Source: Bog-159 sp049511415
GTDB taxonomy: Bacteria; Acidobacteriota; Terriglobia; Bryobacterales; Bryobacteraceae
DNA: 64,000 nt
NCBI GenBank assembly: GCA_049511415.1
Contig: JBEKYC010000038.1
Location: 1 to 64,000 of the forward strand
Reading direction: 5' to 3'
The position numbers were made by a program, and so were the translations under genes. Below, in pieces: positions 19,401-27,679 of the stretch (its first letter is position 1; each line of letters starts with the position of its first letter). A model generated the notes under the pieces. It was not told the DNA's origin, ran no database searches, and saw nothing but the letters and a program-made list of their open reading frames with translations.

Positions 19401-19950
19401 CGTTGCCTACAAACTCGTAGCGCACCCGCGTCGTCACTCCGCCGGCATCCAAAGCCAGCCGCGTAATCTGGAATTCCACTGTGAGTATCTTCGAGTAACT
19501 GCCGAGATCCTCCCGTAGCGTGCGCACGAACGGACCGGTCTCCAAATCGATCCGCGGCGCGTAAGTCACGCGGCGCACTTCCAGCGCCGGCCCAGGACGA
19601 ACGATCAGCGACTCCACCGGCCGCATCGAAGTGCCCCGAAAGCCGTCCGCCAGTGCCGCTGCCACCGCGTCCACATTTCGGGGCGACTCCAGCAATGCCG
19701 CACTCCATCGCGCCAGGATCGGCGCGATGCGGTCATGCTCTTTCTCACAAGGGAAGTCGTCGCTGGACGCGTCCAACCTCTGCATGGCGGCATGGAGGGG
19801 CGTCTCGTCGCGATAGTGCGGTTGCAGGCGGGTCTGTGCCGCCACGGGCAGAACCGGAAATCCAAACCCGCGCAGCAGCGACGCCGAAATTCCCTGGCAC
19901 GATCGAATCAGAAAGTCACGTCTGGGAAAGTCCGCCCGCCTCGGCTGCAT
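16405..19950 (-). CDS. Tat-exported FG-GAP/ASPIC-UnbV protein fused to redoxin-like and TPR regions
   Basis: A 1181-residue multidomain protein. A twin-arginine signal (FPRRDFLIRS) is followed by about seven FG-GAP/VCBS beta-propeller repeats from 235 to 680 with calcium-type loops (GDIDGDGWDD, ADFDNDGRQD, DYNRDGWPD, DFDHDGFPD). An ASPIC/UnbV domain follows at about 690-770 (NRDAIGATITVGRQT, TIRWPSGEVQPL). Residues 805-865 resemble the C-terminal half of a TlpA/AhpC-type redoxin (TSFLIDEKSQIVKVYQG) without a CxxC pair. The last 290 residues are seven or eight TPRs. The protein is probably extracellular or periplasmic and binds partners through propeller and TPR. The gene follows a TonB receptor by 17 bases. 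Function is not known. Confidence 0.85.
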   Translation of the reverse strand: MQPRRADFPRRDFLIRSCQGISASLLRGFGFPVLPVAAQTRLQPHYRDETPLHAAMQRLDASSDDFPCEKEHDRIAPILARWSAALLESPRNVDAVAAALADGFRGTSMRPVESLIVRPGPALEVRRVTYAPRIDLETGPFVRTLREDLGSYSKILTVEFQITRLALDAGGVTTRVRYEFVGNGAGFHREQRAGFWELEWTSDTRIRRWRAAEETRSRSAAPWFADVTAHAFGGNISYSRQLQHGVDYWRTVLDGACGIDIYGHNGISVGDIDGDGWDDVYICQPAGLPNRLYRNRGDGTFEDVTDGSGVGILENTACALIADFDNDGRQDLVVVRANGPLLFLNQGGGKFRHIPGAFRFASPPQGTFTGAAAADYDRDGWLDIYFCLYAYYQGTDQYKYPVPYYAAENGPPNFMMRNNRDRTFTDVTASTGLHVNNTRYSFCCGWCDYNRDGWPDLYVVNDFGRKNLYRNNGDGAFTDVAAQMGVEDVGAGMSTCWLDYDNDGATDLYVGNMWTAAGERISMQADFQKAASQDTRRFYRKHAMGNSLYRQFGGSFEDVTAAARVGMGRWAWSSDAWDFDHDGFPDLYIANGMLSGPVRDDLNSYFWRRVVAQSPQGAKASPDYEEGWNAINELIRSDYTWSGYERNVFYANNRDGTFSDVSGAVGLDFVEDGRAFALADFDGDGRLEALLKNRNAPQVRLLKIVAAELPPSIAFRLRGVKSNRDAIGATITVGRQTKAVQAGSGFLSQHSKELMFGLGEAKGVVDATIRWPSGEVQPLHGLPVQHRIWVEEGVPPSRMEPFRKNGTVSGGLEPAGESLPDTVETWLLSPVAAPSSAFGKPVLVTISDESNDLAPVYNIIYRYLFDRHRDMLLPTSFLIDEKSQIVKVYQGRVAPAKVEADKGKIPRGVAERLAAALPFPGAAGTYEFGRNNLTFGSVFFERGYLAQAEAAFRLVLRDDPSSGEAYYGLGSVYLKQEKTREARDCFERAVKLHASYPDTLPNAWNNLGLLATREGRMDEAIANFEQALHVSPDYWIALENLGNAYRQQERWDQARQTLERALAARPNDAAANYNLAMVFAQTDDAERADRYLRRALELRPAYPEALNNMGILYLRTGRRDQAVAEFEQCIRVAPEFDQSYLNLARVYRIEGSNGKARAMLQELLKQHPDHAQAQNALRQLP

Positions 19951-19967
19951 CCATCTACTCTAGCGCC

Positions 19968-22454
19968 TCAGAACAGAACATCGAAGTCCGCGGTGAAGCG
20001 GCGATGGCGGTCTCCAAAGAACAACCCGTAAGCCGGGTCCGCAATATTCGCGTGGACGGCTTCCGGATTGAAATGGTTGGTCAGGTTGAAGCTGCTGATC
20101 GACAGCCGGATCGTATATTTCGGATTGATCTTGAAATCCCGCGAGAAGCGCGAATCCAGCGATATGAAGCTCGGATACCGGTTGGCGTAAGGCACGCCCA
20201 CATAGTTCTGATACGCGTCCGTGACGGCGTACGGAAAGCCGGTGCGGTATTCGAAGACCGGTGCGATGCGGAATCCCTGGGGTAACTGCACCACGCCCCA
20301 GGCCAGGAAGCGGTTCGGCAAGTCGGTGGGCAAGCTCCCAAATTGGTTGGCGTGAATGATCGGCACGGGAAAACTGCCCAGAAAACTGCTGAAGTCGTTC
20401 AAATCGCCGCGGGTCTGGCTGCGCACATAGGAGAAGAACAACTCGCGCTTATCGCTCAGCCGCACGCGCGTGGTGACTTCGAACTGGCGGTAATTGGATT
20501 GGCCGGCGCCCGAGAGCATGTCCGCGCCGATGTTGGTCGCCGGATTCGGCGGCACTACGTTCATGATCACCAGCCCGGACGATGCGCTCTGCATATAGCC
20601 GATGCGAAGCTTCAGGCGCTCGGTGAGCGGCTGCTCGATCTGCAAGCTTCCAGTGGCGCTGCGCGGCGAGAAATTGCCGGCGACTGATTCCTGGAACACA
20701 AACGGGTAGTGCAGATTCACCGTTCCTAAAGCGTTCTGATAAAGAAACGGTCCCGCCGAGACCGCGCCGGTGGGATCGAACATCGTGATCACCGGACTGG
20801 GGTATTGGTCGAAGGCGTAGACATTCAGCGGCACACGATCGTAGAACAGTCCAAATCCCGCACGCAGCACCGTGCCGGCGGTGGGGAAAATGTTCCAGGC
20901 GATGCCCGCGCGCGGCGCCACGCGAAAGCTCTCCGAAACCTGCTGCGACTCTGTGCGGACTCCCAGGTCGACCGACAGGCGCGGCGTCACCAGCCAATGG
21001 TCCTGCCCGAAAAACGCATATTCGGTGTCCCAGCGGCGGAAGGGCTGTCCGCCATTGAAAGTGATGCTTTCAAGCAACTGGGCCGCCGCATTCGTGATGT
21101 CGATCGGATGGTCGGTGACCTGTCCGTTATCGGTGCTCTGCGCTATGTAAGCGCCCACTTTGAAGTTATGCGCGCCCATCCAGTTGACGGAGCCAAAAGT
21201 GAAGGTCGGCGTCCAACTGAGGCGGGAGGCGTTGCGCGCCTGCTGCGCGAAGTAGCTGCCGGCATTGCCCTCGGGAGTCATGATCAGGCCCTGCGAACCC
21301 TGCCCCCACACACGCGCGTCGAAGCTGGTGGCTGAAAAGGTATTTTCCAGCAACCCGCTGCCCAGGGTGATCCGGTCCGCCAGCGTGGCCGTATAGTTGT
21401 GCATGCCCGCATCCGGCGTGGTGGGCTGCGGATTGAAGAAGTTCATATTCACGAAGTCCAGGCGCTGCGGCGCCACATGCATCGTGGCCGTCACCAGGTG
21501 TTTGGTGGATGCGATCCAATCGAATTGCGCGAACGAGTTGACGCCCTCCTGCTTCTTCTGATTGTTCGGAAACGACAGCTCGTACACTTCGGTATCGCGG
21601 AACTCGTATTCCAGGCCTTCGGAGAAGTAGAGCTTGCCAGGGATCAGCGGACCTTCGACGTTCACTCGCGGCGTGGCATCTTTCAACCCCTGCATGTGGT
21701 AACTGCGAATGCGGAAATCCGGAAACGGATCGTTTAGCTCCCATTTCCATTTGTCGCCGCCGCGGCGAGTTTCAACCGACACCAGTCCCTCGCTGAAACG
21801 CCCGTACTCGGCCCTGAAAGGCGTCTGATAGAAGTTGAGTGTCTGCACGCTGTCGATCGGGACGGTCAGGCCGAACTGGCCTGTCGCCGGATCGGTCACG
21901 TCGGCCGAATTCACGATCAGCGCGCTGCGATGCTCGCCGGCGCCGGAAAGAATCAGCCCGCCTCCCGGATCGCGCACCACGCCGGGCAACAGGGGCAACG
22001 CATCCGACGCGGTCGCCGGGCGTCCGGGAAGTTCGGTAACGGTGTGGACGTGCAGATTGTTGGGCGCTGATCCCGCCTGATCCACCGGCGAGAGGGCGTC
22101 CTTAACCTCGATGCTGTCGCGGCGAGCCAGGGCCGGTGCTAGGGTCAGTTCCATCGAGACAGACTGCGTAAGGTCCAGATCGTCGTTCCGTAGCGGCGCG
22201 AAGCCATCCTTGGCAGCATCGATTTCGTACCGGCCGGGCTGCAAGCCGCCGAATCGCACTTGTCCCTGCTGGTCCGTAACGGCGGAAGAAATCGGACTTT
22301 GCCCGATGCGCACTGCGACCTTCACGCCCGGGACCGGCTGGCCAGCCGTATCGACTACCGAGACTTGTATGGATAAATCTGCCGCTCTGACTGCCCGGGA
22401 TTGCGCGGCCCAACATAGCAGGAAAGCCGCGCATACCCATCCCCGTGTTTTCAT
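19968..22454 (-). CDS. TonB-dependent receptor with N-terminal regulatory-like domain
   Basis: The 828-residue protein has a signal peptide, a carboxypeptidase-regulatory-like domain at 25-110 (VSVVDTAGQPVPGVKVAV, LQPGRYEIDAAKDGF), a plug (SGAGEHRSALIVNSADVTDP) and a beta-barrel finishing FTADFDVLF, the aromatic end recognised by the BAM complex. It is shorter than the Oar-like receptor at 10664. The NGRDF plug motif of that receptor is missing, so the two belong to different subgroups. It heads the operon that continues with the ASPIC/TPR fusion and the TPR protein, an arrangement that suggests a surface assembly for capture or import of a large substrate. AAGAG precedes the ATG. Confidence 0.9.
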   Translation of the reverse strand: MKTRGWVCAAFLLCWAAQSRAVRAADLSIQVSVVDTAGQPVPGVKVAVRIGQSPISSAVTDQQGQVRFGGLQPGRYEIDAAKDGFAPLRNDDLDLTQSVSMELTLAPALARRDSIEVKDALSPVDQAGSAPNNLHVHTVTELPGRPATASDALPLLPGVVRDPGGGLILSGAGEHRSALIVNSADVTDPATGQFGLTVPIDSVQTLNFYQTPFRAEYGRFSEGLVSVETRRGGDKWKWELNDPFPDFRIRSYHMQGLKDATPRVNVEGPLIPGKLYFSEGLEYEFRDTEVYELSFPNNQKKQEGVNSFAQFDWIASTKHLVTATMHVAPQRLDFVNMNFFNPQPTTPDAGMHNYTATLADRITLGSGLLENTFSATSFDARVWGQGSQGLIMTPEGNAGSYFAQQARNASRLSWTPTFTFGSVNWMGAHNFKVGAYIAQSTDNGQVTDHPIDITNAAAQLLESITFNGGQPFRRWDTEYAFFGQDHWLVTPRLSVDLGVRTESQQVSESFRVAPRAGIAWNIFPTAGTVLRAGFGLFYDRVPLNVYAFDQYPSPVITMFDPTGAVSAGPFLYQNALGTVNLHYPFVFQESVAGNFSPRSATGSLQIEQPLTERLKLRIGYMQSASSGLVIMNVVPPNPATNIGADMLSGAGQSNYRQFEVTTRVRLSDKRELFFSYVRSQTRGDLNDFSSFLGSFPVPIIHANQFGSLPTDLPNRFLAWGVVQLPQGFRIAPVFEYRTGFPYAVTDAYQNYVGVPYANRYPSFISLDSRFSRDFKINPKYTIRLSISSFNLTNHFNPEAVHANIADPAYGLFFGDRHRRFTADFDVLF

Positions 22455-22523
22455 CTCTTAGTTCGGATACTGTTAGGATTGTCTACGTATTAGATAGAGA
22501 CACGGTTACTGAGATTCGGTTTC

Positions 22524-22554
22524 CACGTTTGGCTGCTCCATAACGTCAAACGTG
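22524..22554. repeat. Inverted repeat CACGTTTG/CAAACGTG between divergent genes
   Basis: Perfect 8-bp arms lie at 22524-22531 and 22547-22554, with 15 bases between. The element sits 20 bases upstream of the FecR-like gene's start and 70 bases upstream of the divergent TonB-receptor start. It may be an operator for one or both. No other evidence supports a specific regulator. Confidence 0.35.
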
Positions 22555-22574
22555 TGGACCACCACGGAGGATCC

Positions 22575-24092
22575 ATGAAACGCCTGGCGTTGTGCCTGCT
22601 GCCCCTCACTCTGTCCGCCGGACAGGCACGCTATGCGCGCGTCAGTGACTTCGATGGCGCCGTGGAAGTCCAGCTTCAGGCCGCCGACGATTGGCAGGCC
22701 GCGCGGCGCAATCTGCCGCTACGCGAATTGTCCTGGTTGCGGACCGACGGGCCTGCCCGCGTCGAAGTGGAATTGGATGATGGCAACGTGTTGCGTGTCG
22801 GTCCCGAGTCGCTGGTCGAGTTTTCCGATTACACCCGTCTCTCTTCCGGTCAGCGAATCACGGTGATTTCGCTCGATCACGGCGTGGCCTATTTCACCGG
22901 CGCGGCCGAGTCGCCCGACACGGTGATCCTGGCCTTGCCCGGCGCGCAGGCCAGCGTGCGGCAGCCCGTCCGGCTGCGCCTGGAGGCGCGCGATCCGTGG
23001 AGCATGATCGCCACCACCGACGGCTCGGCGCGATTCAGTTCACCTGCCGCCGAGTTCGATCTGGGCGCGGGGCAAATCGTCAAAATCGACCCGTCGCATA
23101 CCGCCCGGTTCTATCTCTATCGCGAAATCCCAACTTTGGAAACAGACCGCTGGTCCGATGAGCGCGACAAAGTGCTGGCTTCCACCACCTCCGCCGCACA
23201 CGTCCCCGGCTTGCGCTACGGACTCGCCGATCTGGATGCAAACGGTGTCTGGATTCAGACCGGCGAGTTGGGCACAGTCTGGAAGCCCAAAATGCCGGCG
23301 GCATGGACGCCCTTCCGCAGAGGCAAATGGAATTGGTACGACGGCTTAGGCTACACCTGGATGAGCGACGAACCATGGGGCTGGCTGCCTTATCATTACG
23401 GCCGCTGGATGTTCGTGGAGGGCATGGGCTGGGTCTGGTCGCCCGGCGAAAACACAGTGTTCATGCCTGGCGAAGTCTACTGGCTGAAGGGCGCGAAGCT
23501 GGTCGGCTGGGGAGCGCTGGCGCCCGGCGAAAACTGGAAGCCGCCCGCCACACCGCAGTTGTTCCTGAACGCCAACACCACGTACGCGACCTACGCGCCC
23601 GATACTCATGAAATCGATCCGGCGGGCTTCGCCGAGCGCCCCAGGGAGCCAATGCCTACCGCGGTCTTCGTGGAAGCGCTGCCGTCTCCGCCGTTTCCGG
23701 CCGCGCGGTTGGACGCATTCCGTCCGCCATTGCGCGCCGGCAGCACCAGCGGAGTAGCGGTTGCGAGCGGTGTGGCCTTCGGCGGCCAGCCCGATCCGCC
23801 CCCTCCGGCGCCTCAGCAGCAGCAGACGCCCGCGCCCGTGGAGTCGGACTACATACCGCCGGCGCAATCGCCGGTGATGATAGTCAACGCACCGCCGGTC
23901 GAGGTCCCCGTGGAGGTCGATGTTCCCGTGTATTTGGGCATTGTGGTGGTGAATCCGCCCGGCTACAAAGCGCCGGTCACTAGTCCGACCGCGCAAAAGC
24001 CGCCCAAGTCCGTTCCAGCCCCAGGCTCCGGCTCCACTCCCACGCCGCAACCGAAGCCCAAGACACCGGACCCCGACAAGCCCGTAAAGTAG
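22575..24092 (+). CDS. Secreted FecR-domain protein with Pro-rich C-terminus
   Basis: The 505-residue protein has a signal peptide and an FecR-like beta-helical domain at about 20-190 (VEVELDDGNVLRVGPESLVEF, YFTGAAESPDTVILALPGAQASV). A central Trp/Tyr-rich region at 235-345 (GKWNWYDGLGYTWMSDEPWG, YHYGRWMFVEGMGWVWSP) matches DUF6600-type proteins common in Acidobacteria and Verrucomicrobia. Residues 400-505 are low-complexity Pro/Ala/Lys, probably a cell-wall-spanning or disordered linker. No FecI sigma factor or membrane helix is present, so it is unlikely to be a classical anti-sigma regulator. The ATG at 22575 has GGAGG upstream. The next gene starts six bases after its stop, so the two form an operon. 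Confidence 0.8.
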   Translation: MKRLALCLLPLTLSAGQARYARVSDFDGAVEVQLQAADDWQAARRNLPLRELSWLRTDGPARVEVELDDGNVLRVGPESLVEFSDYTRLSSGQRITVISLDHGVAYFTGAAESPDTVILALPGAQASVRQPVRLRLEARDPWSMIATTDGSARFSSPAAEFDLGAGQIVKIDPSHTARFYLYREIPTLETDRWSDERDKVLASTTSAAHVPGLRYGLADLDANGVWIQTGELGTVWKPKMPAAWTPFRRGKWNWYDGLGYTWMSDEPWGWLPYHYGRWMFVEGMGWVWSPGENTVFMPGEVYWLKGAKLVGWGALAPGENWKPPATPQLFLNANTTYATYAPDTHEIDPAGFAERPREPMPTAVFVEALPSPPFPAARLDAFRPPLRAGSTSGVAVASGVAFGGQPDPPPPAPQQQQTPAPVESDYIPPAQSPVMIVNAPPVEVPVEVDVPVYLGIVVVNPPGYKAPVTSPTAQKPPKSVPAPGSGSTPTPQPKPKTPDPDKPVK

Positions 24093-24098
24093 GACGCC

Positions 24099-25178
24099 AT
24101 GCGCAAGCTCATAATCCCGATTCTGCTATTTGCGGCCACTGCGGCTTTCGCGCAGGATGGACAACCAGTTGTGCTGGCGGCCGCGCGCGGCGGCCGCATC
24201 GAAGTCCGCGACAGTGGCCTGCAATTGATGGCCACCCTCGCAGTGAACCCGGGCCTGGAGAGCATCAGCATCAGCCCCGACGGGCATACCATGTACCTCG
24301 CGCAGGAAGGCTCTCACACGGGCGGTTGCTGTGGATTGTTTACGTTGAATCTGGAAACCCATGAGATGTGCTCATTCTCCAGTCAGGGGATGTTCGCCAC
24401 GCCATCTCTCGACGGCCGCTTCATCTTCACGCAGGGAGAGCACGGCGTGGATTTCTTCGATGCTTCCAATTTGGAGCGGCGCTTGCCCATGAGGGCGCCA
24501 GGCACTTATCACTTGCAACCGTCGCCGGACGGACGCTGGCTGCTGGGCATCACCAATTCGCCCAAGCCATCGCTGGACATCTTCGATATGCAATCGCAAA
24601 CTCTGGCGCGCCAGTTGAACATTCCCGCGGGTCCCGCCATGGGGGCCTGGACCGGGGAACAGTTCCATATACTCAACTACACGCCGCCGGGAAAGGCACA
24701 GCTATGGAACATCAAAGCAGACGACACCAAGCTCCCGGAACCGAAGGAGATTCAATTACGCGACCTGCACGCCGCCTGCAATCAACCGGTCTTGCTGACG
24801 CTGGCGGGTAGCGCCGACCGGCTGTTTCTGGCGGAGGCTTTCGGCTACAAAATGGACCGGCGGCGCGCCTGTCCCGGCGCGCGCACCGGCGGCATATACA
24901 CGATCGATCCCACCTCCGGCAGCGCGCAGCTCATTGCGCCATCCGTCCACGTGAACCGGATGGTCGCCAGTCCCGACGGCCACGATCTGTACGTTCTGCA
25001 ATCTGCTGCGGCGGGACAGACGGGATCTGCCCGCCTCTTGCACATTGACGCCCGGTCGGGCAATACCATCTCCAGCGCGACCCTCACGCCCGACGATTGG
25101 AGCCTGTTGTACGCGCGCATCCCGCACGAGCTCGTGCCGCACGGGTATGTGCGCGCCGGCCTCGGCTGCGCCCGCTAG
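24099..25178 (+). CDS. Secreted beta-propeller (YVTN/WD40-like) protein
   Basis: A 359-residue protein with a signal peptide (IIPILLFAATAAFAQ). Repeats of the form SISPDGHTMYLAQEG, ATPSLDGRFIFTQGEHG, QPSPDGRWLLGITN and VASPDGHDLYVLQSA are the blades of a six- or seven-bladed lactonase/YVTN propeller. Four cysteines (CC in GGCCGLF, C in EMCSF and C in AACNQ, plus RRACPG) suggest periplasmic disulfides. No catalytic residues can be assigned. It is likely a periplasmic binding or adaptor protein made with the FecR-like protein. Its end overlaps the convergent GH3 gene by four bases. Confidence 0.75.
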   Translation: MRKLIIPILLFAATAAFAQDGQPVVLAAARGGRIEVRDSGLQLMATLAVNPGLESISISPDGHTMYLAQEGSHTGGCCGLFTLNLETHEMCSFSSQGMFATPSLDGRFIFTQGEHGVDFFDASNLERRLPMRAPGTYHLQPSPDGRWLLGITNSPKPSLDIFDMQSQTLARQLNIPAGPAMGAWTGEQFHILNYTPPGKAQLWNIKADDTKLPEPKEIQLRDLHAACNQPVLLTLAGSADRLFLAEAFGYKMDRRRACPGARTGGIYTIDPTSGSAQLIAPSVHVNRMVASPDGHDLYVLQSAAAGQTGSARLLHIDARSGNTISSATLTPDDWSLLYARIPHELVPHGYVRAGLGCAR

Positions 25179-27346
25179 AAAGCCGCCTCGAGCGGTCCCA
25201 CAAACGCCTTGAACTCGCCGCCGGGCAGTACCCACCGGTCGTTCTCCGCATCGAAGGTAGAAAGGTAGAGTGGATCGAGCGGCAGCGTAACGGTCTTCGA
25301 TTCGCCTGCCTGCAACGGCACCCGCTGCCATGCCACCAAGCGCTTGAATGGCTCGCCTGCCGACGCCGGCAGCATCACATACACCTGCGCGATTTCCGTC
25401 CCCTCGCGCCGTCCCGTGTTCTTCACCTTGAAAGTCACCGTCCGCCGCGCGCCGTCGGCTTTCAAATCCGAATAGGCGAACGTGGTGTACGAAAGACCAT
25501 AGCCAAATCCGAACAGCGGCTGTTTGTGCTCCGCTTCAAACCACTTGTAACCAACCTTGAGTCCTTCCGTGTAGTTCACATCGAAAGGCGGCGGCCGGTT
25601 GGCCGGCTTCAGATCGATGCCCGGCACCTGCGGATGCGGCAGGTCCGCTTCGGTCTTCGCAAAGGTCACGGGCAACTTGGCCGAAGGATTCACGTCCCCG
25701 AAGAGAATCGCGGCCAGCGCCTGCGCGCCGCCGACGCCTGGATACCAGGCCTCCAGCACGCCCTTCACCTGGTCGACCCACGGCATGGAAACCGGACCGC
25801 CGCTCTCGATCACCACGATGGTGCGCGGATTAGCCGCCGCCACGGCGCTCACCAGCGCATCCTGATTATCGGGCAGTGAGAGCGTCGCCGAGTCACGGCC
25901 TTCGCTCATGTATTGATTCACGAACACGATGGCCACCTGCGAAGCCTTCGCCAGCCTGGCCGCCGCGGCCGGATCGCTGCCGTCGTTGTACTCCACCGTG
26001 GTGAGCCGCGCTCGTGCGCGGACCTGCTTCATCGGCGACGAGGGGAACCACACCGGCTGCATCCACCGCGACACGCCCGGCCGGTGCGTGATCGCGTCGC
26101 CGCCGGGAGGGTCCACCTGCGCCGAGCCGCCGCCCGACATAACGCCCACATCCGCGTGCGACCCGATCAGTGCAATGGATGCCGTATGCGCCGCATCGAG
26201 CGGCAACAAACTGCCGGCGTTCTTCAGCAGCACAATAGATTCCTCCGCGATGTGCTGCGCGTCTTCCAAACCTTGGAACGGATCCACCACGCGTCGCACT
26301 GGCGGATTGTCGATGATGCCCGCCGCGAACATACTGCGCAGAATCCGATGCACCATGTCGTTCAACCGCGCCTCGGGCACCTGCCGGCTGTCCACGGCTG
26401 TCTTCAGAGCCGCGCCGAAATACTGGTCGCCAGGCATTTCTTGATCGAGTCCTGCCAGGGCCGCCTTGTTGGTGCTGTGCGTGCCGCCCCAATCCGAAAG
26501 CACCCAGCCCTTGAATTCGAAATCCTTTTTCAGCACCTCGTTCAGCAGATAGTCGTTCTCGCAAGCATAATCGCCGTTGACCTTGTTGTAGGAGCACATC
26601 ACTCCCGACGGCTCCGCGATCTTGAGCGCGATCTGGAAGGCCAGCAGGTCGGTTTCCCGCATGGTGCGCTTATCCAGAATCACGTTCAGGATGTTGCGTC
26701 CGGTCTCCTGATCGTTGAACGCATAATGCTTGATGTCGCCCATCACCTGCTGCGCCTGCAAGCCCTTCATAAGCTGGCCGCCCATGGCGCCGGCCAGCAC
26801 GGGATCCTCGCCGGCATACTCGAAATTGCGCCCGTTGCGCGGCTCGCGCACCAGGTCGATGCCGCCGCCGATCGACATGTTGTACCCCTGGTCACGCAGT
26901 TCGCGCCCGATCACCGAGCCATACAAGTAACCGGCCTCCGGATCGAAGCTGGCCGCCAGCGCCAACGTTGACGGCAGCAGCGTGGAATAGCGGCTTTCCA
27001 GCGCGCCCATGCGCACGCCCACCGCGGAATCCGCCATGTTGACCGGCGGGATGCCCAGCCGCTCGATTCCGGGCACGAAGCCCGCGCCTTGGTTCGACCC
27101 GGGCGGCACCGGCCCTCCAGGACGCAGCGCGCCCCATCCGGTGCCGTGCACAAGCTGGATCTTCTCATCCAGCGTCATCTGCGCAATCACCAGGTCCGCG
27201 CGCTCGTCGGGCGACAGCGATTTATCCATCCACGGTCCTTGCACCTTTTGTTGTTGCGCGCCCTGTGGCCGCGGAGGCTGTGCGGTGGCCTGTCCCCAGG
27301 CCAGGACCGGCAACGTCAGCGCGATGGCATAACTTAGGAGTCGCAT
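25175..27346 (-). CDS. Secreted glycoside hydrolase family 3 beta-glucosidase
   Basis: The 723-residue protein has a signal peptide, a GH3 N-terminal TIM barrel (about 85-330), a C-terminal alpha/beta sandwich (about 370-590) and a fibronectin-III-like domain at the end (VTFKVKNTGRREGTEIAQVYV). The nucleophile region is WVLSDWGGTHS, where Asp in SDW is catalytic. DIKHYAFNDQETGR is the substrate-binding KH segment. It should release terminal beta-linked glucose or xylose from plant oligosaccharides. The ATG at 27346 was chosen; a GTG three codons upstream is possible. A -10-like TATAAT lies 11 bases before that ATG, so the transcript may have almost no leader. Confidence 0.93.
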   Translation of the reverse strand: MRLLSYAIALTLPVLAWGQATAQPPRPQGAQQQKVQGPWMDKSLSPDERADLVIAQMTLDEKIQLVHGTGWGALRPGGPVPPGSNQGAGFVPGIERLGIPPVNMADSAVGVRMGALESRYSTLLPSTLALAASFDPEAGYLYGSVIGRELRDQGYNMSIGGGIDLVREPRNGRNFEYAGEDPVLAGAMGGQLMKGLQAQQVMGDIKHYAFNDQETGRNILNVILDKRTMRETDLLAFQIALKIAEPSGVMCSYNKVNGDYACENDYLLNEVLKKDFEFKGWVLSDWGGTHSTNKAALAGLDQEMPGDQYFGAALKTAVDSRQVPEARLNDMVHRILRSMFAAGIIDNPPVRRVVDPFQGLEDAQHIAEESIVLLKNAGSLLPLDAAHTASIALIGSHADVGVMSGGGSAQVDPPGGDAITHRPGVSRWMQPVWFPSSPMKQVRARARLTTVEYNDGSDPAAAARLAKASQVAIVFVNQYMSEGRDSATLSLPDNQDALVSAVAAANPRTIVVIESGGPVSMPWVDQVKGVLEAWYPGVGGAQALAAILFGDVNPSAKLPVTFAKTEADLPHPQVPGIDLKPANRPPPFDVNYTEGLKVGYKWFEAEHKQPLFGFGYGLSYTTFAYSDLKADGARRTVTFKVKNTGRREGTEIAQVYVMLPASAGEPFKRLVAWQRVPLQAGESKTVTLPLDPLYLSTFDAENDRWVLPGGEFKAFVGPLEAAF

Positions 27347-27398
27347 AGAATTCACGATAATTATAACGGAACGCGGGATTCATCCCTCGACCTCGCAC

Positions 27399-27427
27399 TT
27401 GACATCATGATGCTATGGAACTATCAT
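27399..27427 (+). promoter_or_regulatory. vapBC1 promoter
   Basis: TTGACA (27399-27404), a 17-base spacer and TATCAT (27422-27427) form a near-consensus promoter. The transcript would begin at about 27434, the first base of the antitoxin's GTG start, so the mRNA is predicted to be leaderless. Confidence 0.8.
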
Positions 27428-27434
27428 CATGATG
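27403..27434. promoter_or_regulatory. vapBC1 double operator, two CATCATGATG palindromes
   Basis: The perfect 10-bp palindrome CATCATGATG occurs at 27403-27412 and 27425-27434, centre to centre 22 bp, about two helical turns. One covers the -35 and the other the -10 and start site. Spaced palindromes over the promoter are typical of autorepression by ribbon-helix-helix VapB or VapBC complexes. Confidence 0.7.
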
Positions 27435-27679
27435 TGCGAACCACCGTTACGTTGGATGATGATGTCAAGGCCAAGCTCGATGAGGCCATCCGCAAGAACG
27501 GCAAGTCCTTTAAGGAGGCCGTAAATTTCTATCTCCGCCTCGGTCTCGACGCCCAAAACGGGATGAAGAAACTGAAGCCATTCGTAGTGCGTGCCCGGCC
27601 TTTAGGGCTAAAGCCCGGCTTTTCCTACGATAATATCGAAGAACTCATCGAGCAGGCCGAAGGGCCGATGCACCGGTGA
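27434..27679 (+). CDS. vapB: Ribbon-helix-helix antitoxin of a VapBC module
   Basis: The 81-residue protein starts MRTTVTLDDDVKAKLDEAIR, the classic N-terminal strand and helix of ribbon-helix-helix antitoxins; a C-terminal region follows that should wrap the toxin. Translation is placed at GTG 27434 rather than at the upstream ATG (27407), because that ATG lies within the promoter and because related antitoxins begin at this point. The stop overlaps the toxin start (GTGA). The product would neutralise VapC and repress its own promoter through the two palindromes. Module identity is inferred from sequence and context; no homologue has been checked. Confidence 0.88.
   Translation: MRTTVTLDDDVKAKLDEAIRKNGKSFKEAVNFYLRLGLDAQNGMKKLKPFVVRARPLGLKPGFSYDNIEELIEQAEGPMHR

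Noticed and set aside
25913..26971. Plus-strand 352-codon frame inside the GH3 gene
   Set aside because: Antisense shadow with His/Arg/Gln bias; GH3 motifs are clear on the minus strand.
27407..27433. ATG 27407 as start of the first VapB antitoxin
   Set aside because: It lies inside the promoter between -35 and -10 and would add nine non-conserved residues.
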